Shown here in pieces: positions 1 through 11,899 of a DNA stretch of 64,000 nt. The DNA lies in assembly GCA_965644295.1 (NCBI GenBank), contig CBFFRP010000041.1, positions 124,001 to 188,000 of the forward strand. The letters are read 5' to 3'. The notes under the pieces were generated by a model. It was not told where the DNA came from and did not search any database. It saw only the letters and a list, made by a program, of their open reading frames with translations. The translations under genes and the position numbers were made by a program. The stretch is from Paraphysomonas bandaiensis. Taxonomy: Eukaryota > Chrysophyceae. Numbering within the stretch: position 1 is the first letter of the stretch; the number at the start of each line of letters is the position of its first letter.

Positions 1-1846
1 CTGCAGCTCTTCAGCATTGAAACCCAAAGCCTCGGGGAAAGGTCAGAGAGAAAACATGCAAGCCTCAAGAGCCACAGCGATGTACACAGGCCTTACTTAT
101 ACTGGACACGTGTAAGAATTACATCCTAAGACCCCACTCTCCATTTATGATATATATATATATATATCACTATTGACTATATTTATCTCGGTGTTGTATA
201 GAATATAATGGGTAGAACAAGAAGATTGTTCATAAACCTCAAATATCAACTATAAACGGCCAGGATAACAAAAATATAATATTATAGTATAGGTTGTTGG
301 TGAGGTCATCAGAGATGATATTAATATGACACTGTACCGTGTAGTAGTAAAAGTCATTGGAATCTTAAATCACAACATAATCTAATATAATAAAGGCACA
401 TAATCTAAGCATAAATATTATAGGGGTTACGTATTAAAGGGGCACTATATAAAAGTTGTCACAACTCGCATAAGGAATCTCTATGAACACGCATAAGTTA
501 TCTACGTATAATCGCTATTCCAGACCAACAACGAAGGACATAATAACCTGAGCAAGAAATAAAGTTAAATTAGTTATAATAACTTACTTTAAACAGAAGT
601 TGATATCATATCATACGACATTGCGTCACAAGTGACATAATACGTGCGTATTACATTGCATCTGCAAAGTAGCAACTCAGTAGCTTTCAAAGAGTTAAAA
701 AACTACTTTTATAGAATAGTTTGTAATATGAAATCCAGTTCCAAAGCACTTGTGCCTATGGTGATATAAAAGTAGTAAAAGAACAACAAGAGAGACAGAA
801 CACAAAGTGAAGGGAAGTTAATAGTTGAAGACACACACGCAACAAACAATATTAAAATAGCTTTTAAAATTCATTCGACCTAACTCTATAAACCAATTAG
901 TGTATGAGATATTTTATTCCTTATATATTATTGTATTTTGTAATTTTCTCAAAACACTTGTAAATATTATTCTCTCTTTACATATATTTTATTCATTTAT
1001 ATACTTGATTAAAAGCGGTAATGCTTCAACCATCTCAATTGATCCTGCTATTGTTGGTTTTACTTCCCAACCTATTTCATAAATTTAAAATACTCTTTAA
1101 AATTTTTAGAAATAATATTTCATAAATACTTCTATTCTATCTTCCTACCATAGATAAAAATAATAATATAAAAAATAAAGTCAAATACAGTGTTTGAACC
1201 ATGAAAGCAAAGGAGCCATTACCATTAATGGTTACGCAAGCCTGCAAGCACCCGTAGGCTCCTCCCCTCCTTTTGTGTGTGCGTCGTTATTATTCGCATT
1301 ATTGCCTACTGTCGGAAATATCGCAAAAAACAGTATCAGGTGTGTGCGGAACTAGAAGCAGAGGTCGCCGAGTTGAACGTTTATTATGACTTTATAATTA
1401 GAGCTTGATTCGACTCAGATAGCGCAAAGTAGCTTCAGGACTAAAATGATATTCTAAACAAGTTTTAAAAAATGCTGATCGAATATCGGTGCGGATCGAA
1501 TTGCTTGACCTGCACCTAAATAGTTTATAGATCACTACTTTTGCAACCTTGCAGAATAATTTATCTGTTTTCCGTATCTATACATCCATGTTACTATTTT
1601 GATTAAAAGAACAATACATTCTCAGCCATATACTAAATCCAGTGGCGCTTTGAAAAAGAAAAAAAGACATACGTTTCTAACTAATCCTTAATGCTTGGTC
1701 TGTAGGTCTGCTCTATATGCACTAGCACCACAGTCCACATTCGCCGACGTAGATGACAATCTATACAACTCTTGAACTACACCTTCCTGCTTCAAGTACT
1801 CAATGTTATTTATATCACACCACTCCTCATCATCACTGAAAGGGTA
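1..1846. other. AT-rich intergenic sequence, no gene recognised
   Basis: There is no convincing gene in this stretch. It holds a short TA-dinucleotide run near 151-167 and only short open frames without a recognisable domain. Around 1258-1408 a short open stretch reads as a hydrophobic segment followed by a basic, then an acidic coiled segment. It has no clear start or splice context and may be a decayed exon of a membrane protein, but this is weak. Confidence 0.5.
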
Positions 1847-3000
1847 CTATGCACCGTCGTGTCCGATGAACCGATCCTTATACTTTTCGAATAGATGATG
1901 AGTATCGTAGAAGAGAAGAATCTTGTTTAATTCAATCAGTCGAGTGCAGTCCCACGGAATATTCTTTGTTAGTATATCGCTACTGAGCAAAGCATTATCT
2001 CGGTCATGTCCGACAAATCCCTTACATCCAGCTGTAAGCAAGACGGAATTTGCAATGTTCCTCAAACTGATTTTCTTATTCAATTCACGTTCTGCTGCAA
2101 CGTAGTCACTTTGATGTTTTAATATATCCTCTTCACTCAAAGACTGAGGTTGATGGTCTAAACACTTTATGCCCATAATCTCGCACACGAATGGAGTAAT
2201 TTCTTCCTGACCACGGCCTCGAATGCCGTCATAGTCCATTAAAACTATCGAGTCGTGGCCAAATACCCTCCCGTACTTCTGAGCTAGTTCCTCTATAAAC
2301 AGTGATACCGACCAGTACTTTTGACTGTGTACTACCCATGTGCTATAACTTTGTGGCATGTCGGCAAGCTTATTTATTTGAGTGTACCATGATTTGAGTC
2401 GACTGACAGGGTTCCTATATGTAATAACAACCTTCACCGAGTCATAGCCCCTGCAAATCTCTTTCAATTCCACAATTGCATCGTAATCTAGCAAATCTTC
2501 ACTGGAAAATACAACTGATTTCCCTTGGCTGAATGCATTTTCAATGTCACTTCATGTCTTCTCCAAGAAATAAGCATACGTGCTATCGACGGTCGTTTGG
2601 CGACCACACAGGCGATCCAAATACTTAAAGTATTTTGGACAATCGAGCATAGACCATACCCAAGGATATTTGTACTCTATGGTAGTATTGAGTCAACTTG
2701 AATTAGGAAGCAACAAAGCCTTTGCAACAGGGCTGTCTGCTTTGATTCCTGGAGCAAACCCTGCAGCAGTAGGCATAACCCATCCATGACGAGCAATATC
2801 GTAGTAGCAATTGGCCATTGCGGCTTGTAAAGCTGATGTACCTGTTTATGAGGTCCAATATGGATCACAAGCTCTCGTTTCCCTTTACTATGACTATGAT
2901 GATGATGCGGGGCTTTACTGATGTGTGTCGGACATAAATCCACAGCAGACACACACCACCACAAACAAATAGTTGTGAATATGAGACATACACCCCTCAT
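1847..3000 (-). pseudogene. Broken sulfotransferase-like gene
   Basis: Read on the minus strand from 3000, the product would begin with a hydrophobic signal-like segment and a His-rich stretch. The 5'-phosphosulfate-binding loop IGPHK(T)GTSALQ follows, and the 3'-phosphate-binding-like segment TYRNPVSRLKSW lies further down. These two motifs in this order are typical of PAPS-dependent sulfotransferases. The gene is broken three times. One A is missing from an A run in the PHKTGTS loop (near 2843-2847), and there are in-frame TGA codons at 2693-2695 and 2552-2554. The last 215 codons (1847-2494) are open and well preserved. The strong similarity left around all three lesions suggests fairly recent loss. 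Introns could in principle skip single lesions, but no splice sites were seen that rescue the loop frameshift. Confidence 0.75.
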
Positions 3001-4070
3001 GTGAGCTCAGTTCTCCTACTTGTGCATAGGCATCGCATGGTATCACTACGAAGCTGTGGCACTTCCAGTCAGCCAGCCCGTGTTTTTTTCATTCCACCCA
3101 CATACCATCATCGTATATCCTTGATGACTATCGCTCAATGCAACAGCATGATACTAATATGAGTTCAATACATGCCATTGTATCAAACAAGAAGGAATGA
3201 CATCAACAGTTGATACTGTATCAGCAGGGAGCACTGTACGACCAGAAGTTGCATCTCATTTGACGACAACACTAGATCTATTACTGATTCCATTGAAATT
3301 GAAGAACACAAACGATGTTCTATCTGAATGCACTAAAAGTTTTCGCCAATTTAATCAAAAAAAATTCGCAGTCAAATACCCATCCATGAGATCGTCGACT
3401 CAATGAAATCTTTTGACTCCAAGCCTCATAGGAACCACTCTTGTCTAGATTACCGATGACAGAGGCCATATACTGCTGCTGGTTCCCGGTGATAAAGGTG
3501 AAAAGGCAATTTTGGTCCAAAAGAAAGATCACAGCGATACACGTAAGTAAAGAGATTGAGATGATTTGCTTATATTGAAGAGAGACGATGTATATTATGT
3601 ATGTATTACTATCATCAAATGGAATGCCACATACATCAGCTGAAGGTATCAGTAACAAGGAGCGTTAGTTTAGTTTCTCCTTCCTTTGGATAAAACTTTA
3701 TTAACTGTAGTTGCAAGGGTAAGCCCAATTAATATAAATGTGTTCGCAAGAACAATGGAGTTTTCTGTAATCCGAGATGCCAGCAAGTAGTGCTCTACCA
3801 AGTAGTTTACCTCCGTTAAAAACTACTGTTTTACTGAGTATAAATGGATTCTTACATAAATCTTACTTCTTATATATATATAATAGAGGCTCATCTAAAT
3901 TGTCACATACACACCAAGACTTAAGCAAACTCCATTGCTCTTGCACTTACCCTTTCAATGGCACTTCGCTAATCCCTGTCCAAATGATGGAGAAGCTAAA
4001 CTAACACTTTCTGTCTCAGATAGTCTCCAGTTGGCGTTGGATGAGGCAAGTGACTTATTGAGCTCTTATT
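3001..4070. other. Intergenic sequence with short unassigned open frames
   Basis: The open frames here (for example 3197-3406 on the plus strand and 3320-3658 on the minus strand) are short, show no recognisable domain and overlap each other on opposite strands. No gene can be supported. Confidence 0.4.
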
Positions 4071-4298
4071 AATATTGTACTGTAGTTCTAACTTTAATAT
4101 TAATCCCTCGCAATATATTGGCTCCAACGATTAAATATCAATATATTACCAATACAGTATATTTCAGATAAATAGTCATTCAATTATACAGCGGAAAACT
4201 AATTATGTAAACACTCGAAAGTTTTGGAGGTGATTTGTTTACACTCACTACGACTACTCTAAAATTTCCTCAATAGTAGAAAAAGTCAGGATAAGCTT
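4071..4298. repeat. Diverged direct repeat, copy 1
   Basis: About 230 bases beginning AATATTGTACTGTAG and ending near AAAAAGTCAGGATAAG match 4553-4797 in the same orientation, with many substitutions and small indels. The two copies are separated by about 250 bases of unrelated sequence. They may be two old copies of a short transposon or a decayed solo LTR; neither has coding capacity. Confidence 0.75.
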
Positions 4299-4552
4299 AG
4301 TGAGATGTGGAGTCTCTTTTAATTCTATCACCTTGCTCTGTGAGTGCAGCATTACGTATTGCCTTTCTTGGTGAAGAATCACCATACTTCAACAGAATCC
4401 TTCGTTTTAAATAGTACTGTATTTTAAGATCTCTTCTAGGACGTTGTCCAAACAACACCGTTTTCTCACTGAAGTATCATCGGATCAGCGGTGCACCGTA
4501 AGTCCCAAAGATATCATAAAAAATATCTGCTACAACTACAGCTTCGTGGTAG

Positions 4553-4797
4553 TTTAATATTGTACTGTAGCTCTAACTTTAATCTTAATCTCCTCGAAAT
4601 ATAGTACTTTGGCTCCAACAAATTAATATCTATATATTACCAATACAGAATACAGTATATATTGCTGATAAATAGTTATTCAATTATACAGCAGAAAACG
4701 AATTAAGTCAATACTCGAAACTTTTGGAAGTGTTTCTTCACAGTCAGTACGACTGCTCTAAAAGTTTCTCAATAGTAGAAAAAGTCAGTATAAGCTA
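4553..4797. repeat. Diverged direct repeat, copy 2
   Basis: This is the second copy of the element at 4071-4298. The shared blocks include the start (AATATTGTACTGTAG), a central TATATTACCAATACAG, a TCAATTATACAGC block and the end AATAGTAGAAAAAGTCAG. Family unknown. Confidence 0.75.
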
Positions 4798-4992
4798 TTT
4801 TTTACACACGCAAGGGTTACATTATCAACAATGCATATTAACTTCAAAGCTTGTAAGAATGTGGTACCTCTAAACTACCTACACACTACTCATAAATCTG
4901 CAACACAGGCTCATATTTCCTCCAACATTGATTTTGAAATCATTAAGTTAAATTGCAGGCTCAAAAATCCTAGACACTCAACGATGTAAGGA

Positions 4993-5598
4993 TTACTTGA
5001 TGGAAACATGTTTCCTCCAGAAATTAACAGATTGGTCATATTTTTCTCTATCTAAAGGGACTCCACTTCCCCCTTCCGCAGCACCCAAGGCATTTCTCAT
5101 CATAGTTATAGGTTGCATTGGCAACTCATAATCACACATTTGACCTTTGACACTAATGATTCCCCATGGAGCATCAGTGTCGGGTGGAGTTTCATTCATA
5201 GCCGCATTCTCCAAATTTATCTGTTCTCGACTGTACAATATAACATCCAGATACGTTGCAGTGGGGGGTTCGACATCACTTGCATCCACCCACTGGATTA
5301 GGACAGGCAATTCACCTTCCTTTCGAGCTTCATATCCTGACTTGATAAATCCCTTAGTGCTATCATCAATAGTGGTGTATCCACATTTGACGTCAGCAAA
5401 ATTAGGAACGAATATATGCTTGCAGAATGGTGCATAACCATCAACTAGGGGTAACCCTCCATCGTATGCTTCGTTAACCTTCGCTTCAAATGCTTCAGTA
5501 TCAAAATTAATTCTGGTTCCACAGTAGTTTGGATCATTGAATTGCCGTAAGCAAAACTTATCCAACACAAGCCTTCGTGCACAAGATAATGCTGCCAT
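4993..5598 (-). CDS. DUF3228-like protein of unknown function
   Basis: A single open frame of 201 residues starts at the ATG at 5596-5598. The frame stays open further upstream, but only with non-ATG codons, and 201 residues fits the family. The N-terminal segment FCLRQFNDPNYCGTRI and the central block VPNFADVKCGYTTI...GYEARKEGELPVLIQWV resemble DUF3228, a small soluble family of unknown role in algae, fungi and other protists. The C-terminal part includes a block reading WGIISVKGQ. No signal peptide or membrane segment follows from the chosen start. The family assignment is from memory of its conserved blocks and is moderate in strength. An upstream exon cannot be excluded. Confidence 0.6.
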   Translation of the reverse strand: MAALSCARRLVLDKFCLRQFNDPNYCGTRINFDTEAFEAKVNEAYDGGLPLVDGYAPFCKHIFVPNFADVKCGYTTIDDSTKGFIKSGYEARKEGELPVLIQWVDASDVEPPTATYLDVILYSREQINLENAAMNETPPDTDAPWGIISVKGQMCDYELPMQPITMMRNALGAAEGGSGVPLDREKYDQSVNFWRKHVSIK

Positions 5599-6081
5599 TA
5601 GTATAAATAAGATTGGAAATAGTGTGCAATTGTTGTGTTTCTTTGACGCTACTGCAATGGCTTCTCTGCTATATACACACACATATGCTGCTGTATATGT
5701 TCGTATATAGCGTACAGCACAATAGAATTCCTAATACGGGGAATACATTCATGAACTACGAAAGAACGAGCAGCAGCAACTTGTAGTCTATTTGAAGTGT
5801 ACAGAAGTACATGTGTGTAAACTACTTCTGCATGCATGTCTCATACGGATATACAGTCGTGCGTAATAGATGTCACTTTCCTGTACATGTGTTCTATATG
5901 GGTGTACGACATGAAGTATATGAACCATATATACATATATACACGTGAAACACATATCCAGCCTTAATAACGTGATAACGACATGATATGATCGATGTGG
6001 CAGTTAATCAAATAAACTGGACAAAGAATCACTCATCTGAGTCCATTGATATTGAATCTATAGCGTTTCATAAGGTAGAAT
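5599..6081. promoter_or_regulatory. Divergent intergenic region between the DUF3228 and Mg-channel genes
   Basis: This 483-base region separates two divergently transcribed genes and must contain both promoters. It is rich in alternating GTATAC/ACATAC words (for example ATACATATATACACG near 5930-5945). No TATA box or transcription start can be fixed by eye. Confidence 0.4.
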
Positions 6082-8126
6082 ATGGAGAACTATGATGATA
6101 GAGGTGTATGTGTCCATGGACCTGGATATGCCCTTAGAGAGGGAGAGATTGAGAGTGGACATGCCACTGAGAAAGAGGCCAATGATTCAGATTTCAGTTG
6201 TATCACAACTCAACGATTACAGGATCATAATGCTCGACAGGAAGATGCTCAGTCCTCTTCTAGTCAAGAGAGTAAGACGATGATGGCGTATTTATTAGAG
6301 GGTCTAGGGATTGGTGGGGATGATGATTCTGCTCTTCCAGAGCCGGAGTTAGTCCCTCATGATTCTCTGGTAATGGAGGCTGATCTCTTGATTAGTAATC
6401 CGTACAAGAACACCAGCGATAAGTATGGTGAATTGAAAGAACTTGAAAATAAAGCATTTGCTTTACTTGATACCCCGTACGAGGAGTCCAGGCATAGTAG
6501 TTTACATCTAGGTGAAGCTCAGGCCAGCCCTGAATCTAACCAACTACCTCCGCTACCACCGAACGTATCAACTCCAACGAATGAGAAAGATACTCCGGCG
6601 AAATTAAGTCCTCCCGCCCAATCCCATGTTAGGCAAGACGATCGAAATTCATTGGGAGGTACTTTGGACAGTGACATGAGAGGAATCCGTATTCCTGTAG
6701 GAAATAGACAGCGTGTACAGGTGGAGTATATGTTTGCAAAAGGACACACTGTGAACCAGCATGAGACACTCGACTCTGTTTATGCCCAACTTAAAACCGC
6801 TTGTAGGGCAATCGATTCTACCGAGCAACGAACAGGATCATCGGATACTGAGTTTCCCAAAATTCGTCGACAGTGTACTCGAATCGGCGTGACCCGTCTG
6901 TTTGGCGGTGGTCGTATTGATGGCACAAAAGACTTTGTTAGACTCAATTTCCCGTTGAATTTAGATGATATCTACTCCTCACATACTACTATGGAGTCGG
7001 CTGTAACAATTCACAAATCTGCTTTGTTTCTGCGTCGTCACTCGATATGGTTGGCTTTCTATACCGAGAGGTATCCTATTCGGGCTGTGTTGATGGCTGA
7101 TATGCTCTTACTTTTCACACCACCTTCCCCAGACAGCCCCAGCTTACCAGACGAAAAATTTGTGCATGAAATTGTGGTGCCCATGCGACAGCTGGTCGAA
7201 GGTGTGTTACATATGGCAAAGTTGCTGCTTTGTTGTGTACTCTGGGTATAATCTGATGCCGTGTACGTTTATGTTTACGAACTGTACTAACTCTTTTGCT
7301 TGTATACATTACAGACTGGAGGGTAAACAATTCCAAGAACAGCAGCTATCCCCCAATTCCGTTTGAGCAAGATGTATTTCGTGGTCTCGTCACTATGCTC
7401 GGAGCCAAAGAAAAGGCTGAGTACAACCGACTTAAAAAGAAATTGCAGGTATACCTCGATTTTTTACAGTCTCTCAAGAGGAGGAACAGTCATGCAATAT
7501 TATCCATGAATCTCGAGTTTCACTCCCAAAACCTGAAGAGCGAAATGACCCGAATGTCGTCGCGTATGAAAAGCAATCTTGAGGCGGTGGAGGAGCTCGT
7601 CGAGGATGAAGACCACGCTGATAAGTATATGGATCTGATGCATCTATCAGTATTTCGAGATGACCCATCACTGTACTCTCTGCCATCTGATGAACGTCGG
7701 GAGGCCATGCAGGACGGACTGGGGAATTATGCATCTCGCAACCTCTTCGAAGCATGTATGGATAAGTATATCATGGACTGCGAGGCTATCCTTAGCCAAT
7801 TAGATGTTCTGTTTAAGCTTATAGACAATGAGGAGTCGTTATTTCGTCTGCAGTTAAATTATTCGCAGAATGAAATCCTGATCCTCAATACTGTGCTTAC
7901 TATCCTTGCCTGTGCAATAGGCTTTGGTTCTTATTTGACTGGTGCATTTGGCATGAATCTGGATAACACAGTCACCCTCCAGGAGAAGAAACACTCCTTT
8001 GTCGTGGTGCTGGTATCGACGTTTATGGCCATCGTGGTGACGTTTTCTATTCCTTATGTGTATTTCAAAGTCAAAGGAGTATTGCCCCGTATTGCTGGTA
8101 AGCGTGGAAAACTAGCAGAATACTAG
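6082..8126 (+). CDS. MRS2-type CorA family magnesium transporter
   Basis: Two exons, 6082-7201 and 7315-8126, give 643 residues. The 113-base intron has a textbook TACTAAC branch site 15-20 bases before its 3' end. The C-terminal half carries the family hallmarks: a long helical stretch with an acidic EELVEDEDHADKY segment, then transmembrane helix 1 ending in the signature GMN (in GAFGMN), then a short acidic loop and transmembrane helix 2. CorA/MRS2 proteins form pentameric Mg2+ channels; MRS2 sits in the mitochondrial inner membrane and relatives in other membranes. The N-terminal ~220 residues are a polar, acidic, proline-rich extension longer than in yeast or human MRS2. It shows no obvious mitochondrial presequence, so the location is open. 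The block around residues 290-380 (HKSALFLRRHSIWLAFYTER...ADMLLLF) corresponds to the alpha/beta N-terminal domain. Confidence 0.9.
7202..7314 (+). other. Spliceosomal intron of the Mg transporter
   Basis: The donor is GTGTGT and the acceptor ACAG, with a perfect yeast-like TACTAAC branch motif shortly before a T-rich tract. The codon split over the junction (G|AC, Asp) keeps the frame. It is among the longer introns in the window. Confidence 0.85.
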
Positions 8127-9576
8127 AATTACCAGTACTAGTAACTTCACGCGCTTAGCGCGTTGGAATTTTTGTAGGAATTGTACATATACGGTTTCTT
8201 TTCATTGAAAAAACTTGATCAACTGTTTACATTGGTTGTTTATTGCTGTAATGTCTTGATGTATGAGTTTGTTATAATTCATGTCATATCGTGATAGGCA
8301 AATTCCTATAAATAGTACATCAATTATTAAAGCATGACTGTAGTGTACGAAATTGGCATTATAGAACATGGGATTTAGTCTGCTGCGTCAGTGCTACCAT
8401 TTCATGAGAGAATATTTGAACAGTAGTATCCGAATATGATACATTACACAGCCAAAGCTCAGCATTTTCATGGTCGACTAATTGTCAGATGGTAACAGTC
8501 GATGCTGCGGAAATGAGAGAACTATTATGCTTATAAGTTGACCTGTAGCAAGTGTTGTATGGTAATAGGCACGCCGCAAGTTGATATTAGTAACCTACAT
8601 GAAAATCTGAAATAAACTATGCTATAAATATATAGAAGTAAAAGAATCGCTTTCGAGAGTTCACTTTTCGTATGCTAGGCACTATTTGAGCTTTTCAGAC
8701 AACAACAAATTTATACAATTGTACAAGATCTTAGATCTCATAAAAATGTGATGTTATTAATTATAGTTATTCAAAATCAATTCATGAGATTCTGACACCT
8801 TCAAAGTAGCTACACGCTACACCGTCCTCTCAAGGGCTCCAACAACACATTGATTAAATTCAGCTCCATAACAGTGCTTCATATTGAATTTGTTCGAAAA
8901 TATATTCATCAAGCTCTCTCTATATGTACCCTTTTATCTTATGGTTAATCGCTGTATGGTAAGCTCTGTGTGGGGATGACAGGGCGATTCATAAGGGACC
9001 TGATGATGCGATACAGATCAAGTGATAACTCTGAACTCACCCATCATATCAATGGATTTATCATCCTTAATGTTAATTGAGGAGATTAGTGTCGTGTAAT
9101 AGTGGCCCTGTATCATCATAGTATAGTGGTGTGTGTATTGTCATGCACTGGATACGATACGCGCTATATGGGTGAGGGCTGTACAGTAGAGACGTTTCAG
9201 TAGCATGCCTGCTCAAGTTGGAGTTAGTGTCGACCAGTGAGCATGTGATGAACCGCTCCTGCTCCTCACTTTCTCTACATATATGCATCTAGATACCTTT
9301 AGACGATAGCATACATACTGTACATGTATGTACAGTGGATTCATAGCTATCTACCACGCACGTAGGAATTCCTAGTCGGCACTCATACGGTACGTCTGTG
9401 TATACGGTACGTCTGTGTATGTATATATGAGTGTATACATCTGCTGTATATATGTGTGTATACGGTGCTGTATGGTACAGTTACAGCAAGAACATGGAGC
9501 AGCTATAGTACTGTATAGATATGCATATAGTGAATGCTCCATACACATCCCACTGAATTAACAATGTCAAATTAAA
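8127..9576. other. Intergenic sequence
   Basis: No gene was recognised in about 1.45 kb. The last 300 bases, upstream of the hydrolase start at 9577, are dense in GTAC/GTATAC words: CTGTACATGTATGTACAG at about 9318-9335 and a tandem ACGGTACGTCTGTGTAT near 9388-9421. This resembles the 5' flanks of other genes in this window. Confidence 0.5.
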
Positions 9577-11293
9577 ATGACTTCAACTGGCATTATTAGA
9601 GACGAGGAAACATTGAACCCATTAACTGTTACTCATGATCATGTGTGTGATGCACATACCTATGACACAGACACACATATTGCACACAGTCATCACACAG
9701 TATGCATAGACACATGCAAGTCCTCCTCCACATATATTGCAAATGGAGTGCTATTTCTTCTTGTTTCTGCAACAGTATCTTCTATTATCATCTCTCAGAT
9801 GCATTCACCTGACTCGAATATCTCAAATGACAGTTATGCCGATGCAGACCTCATACCTAATCGTGTAAACTTCCCGCTAACTTCACCCAATGGTGTGTCA
9901 GCATCTCCTTACAGTGCCATGTTTATGCCGATGTATACAACACACCCTCTGGATGTCCGCAACGATAATATATCTAGTGTTGTTATACCTATCCACGGGT
10001 ATTCTAGAAATGCAGGTGTGAGATAATGTTTTGTCAAGTCTGTATTCACAGTGGTTGATGATGTCTACGCAGAGGACTACTTCCGTACTGCTACGAATGC
10101 AGTTGGGTATCATGAAGGTGTTCTTGTTATCACACCTGTTTTTAGTCGCACTGCTGTGAGAGGAAGCGACTGGGAGAATAAACCTACTGTGAACGACTCT
10201 ACAATGTCCGTACATTGGAACACATCCAGCTGGATGAGAGGTAGTACATCTAGCAATTGGTGGTGCAATAACATTGGGTCTGCTTAGGGGGCAACGCGAC
10301 TCCGTACCCTTACCATTTTACTTCTTCATTTCATATATTGGATGACTTAGTGAACTATCTTCTTTCCGGCGATCATTTTCCGTATTTGCAGCGCATTACA
10401 TTTGCAGGATACTCAGCGGGGTCACAATTGGTCAGTCACTTTGCGTGGGCCAGTGACATCGGCTATCCTCCCAGTATAGTCCGATTTCTTCTGAGTGGGA
10501 GTTCGATGTATCTATACCTTAGCCCTATCCGACCACACCCATCTTGCTGGCCACTGTCTGACCAGGGAGCGTCGTTTTCGTGTGATTCATTCGAATTACC
10601 ATCAAATGATTACCTAGATGCATGTCCAGGTTACGACTCATGGAAGTATGGCGTCAGCGAGTTTCCATCATCTGGATACTCTTATCTAGAAAAGTATGTA
10701 AACAATGAACAGGTGACAACATGGCGATCATCGATGTCGTGCCCTGTTGTCTCGCTAATTGTTGCTCTGTAGGCAGTAAAGAACCAAACCGCCAATCTTA
10801 GACTAAAAGACATTCATTATGTCTTAGGTAAATAATATTGACCAGCTTGGTGTCATTTTGACGTGTTGCAGGTGATGCAGATGTTTGTAACTGTAACACT
10901 GAGGGGTACCAGAACCCTTCGACTTGTTTTCACTCTGATAGCATTGATGACCCGTCTGATGATGGAGAGCCAGCTGATGACTATATAGAATCTATTCAAA
11001 TGGAAGATGCATTAGCAAAGGGGAGTGCTGTCTCATGTTCGCCTAGCCTCTTTGGATCCAGCTGCTGCGATACTTACCCTGATTCGGAGAACAATTTGCT
11101 ATCGCGCACATGCGGATCAAATATGCAAGGAGCTAACAGATTCCAGAGAGGCTTATTATATTTACAGTACCTCGGCGTATTGTGGCAAGATTACAACTAC
11201 ACACCACCTGTTGAAATTGTTCATGGCATGGGGCATGACAGAGAAAAGTTCTTCAACTCTGATAAGTTTCAGAATTTAGCATACATAAAATAA
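9577..11293 (+). CDS. Membrane-anchored or secreted alpha/beta hydrolase
   Basis: Five exons (9577-10015, 10052-10240, 10288-10712, 10773-10827, 10872-11293) give 509 residues; every junction keeps codon phase. The introns are 36, 47, 60 and 44 bases. A hydrophobic segment near residues 50-65 after a His/Asp-rich head suggests a type II membrane anchor. The core has an oxyanion-side segment VVIPIHGYSRNA, a GGNATPYP segment, the nucleophile elbow GYSAG (nucleophile Ser), an Asp-containing VLGDADVCNC strand and a C-terminal HGMGHD that supplies the catalytic His. It belongs to the esterase/lipase-like alpha/beta hydrolases; the substrate is unknown. Many Cys in the C-terminal half suit an extracytoplasmic protein. 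It converges with the choline-sulfatase gene. Confidence 0.8.
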
Positions 11294-11899
11294 ACACATG
11301 TATTTAGGGCAGGAGTTTGTTGTTGTGCATATTTGTGAAGTGTATAATGTTTTTCATACTATTGTGTGCAGGTGCTTTACGAATCACTCGTTCATGTAAA
11401 CCTTAAGATATATCATATACGTGAAAACCATACACATTATGTACAGCAGTAATATCTCAAAATGAATTATTAACTATGCACATAGTGATATGACTGTACA
11501 TGGTATGCTTGTGCTTGGCTTCTGTACATTTAGCTATTATGTACTAGTACCATTCAATATTAGATCTTATTCTTTATTACAGAATTCTTTCTAAAATGTT
11601 TAATATAATTACTATGTATGAATTAGTCCAACTAAACTCCGCAGAAACCAGGAATATGAAGTGTGCTACCATTATTTTTACAAAGTGCTATTTTGCAATG
11701 TAACAATATAATCATACGCAATTATCCGTTTTATATAAACTTTTTGACGGCACTACACAATAATCAGAAAATTATTATACAACAGTAAACAGATAATCCC
11801 ACGCCTATTGTACTTAGCCATTAATATATATCTTATTTCTTGATACGATGAGTTATAAATACTCGACATACAATTTAATTACAGAAATTTTCTCCAAAC
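11294..11899. other. Convergent intergenic region
   Basis: About 600 AT-rich bases lie between two converging genes and should hold the 3' ends of both. Several AATAAA/ATTAAA-like words are present, but none can be singled out as the polyadenylation signal. Confidence 0.4.

Noticed and set aside
900-1082. 60-residue hydrophobic open frame
   Set aside because: Low-complexity AT-rich sequence; expected by chance.
3197-3658. Small genes on either strand
   Set aside because: They overlap each other, lack recognisable domains and have no splice or start context.
10717-10772. In-frame extension of hydrolase exon 3 past the GTGACA donor
   Set aside because: The extension ends at a stop after 20 residues unlike the family; splicing at 10713-10772 restores the expected V-L-G-D strand.
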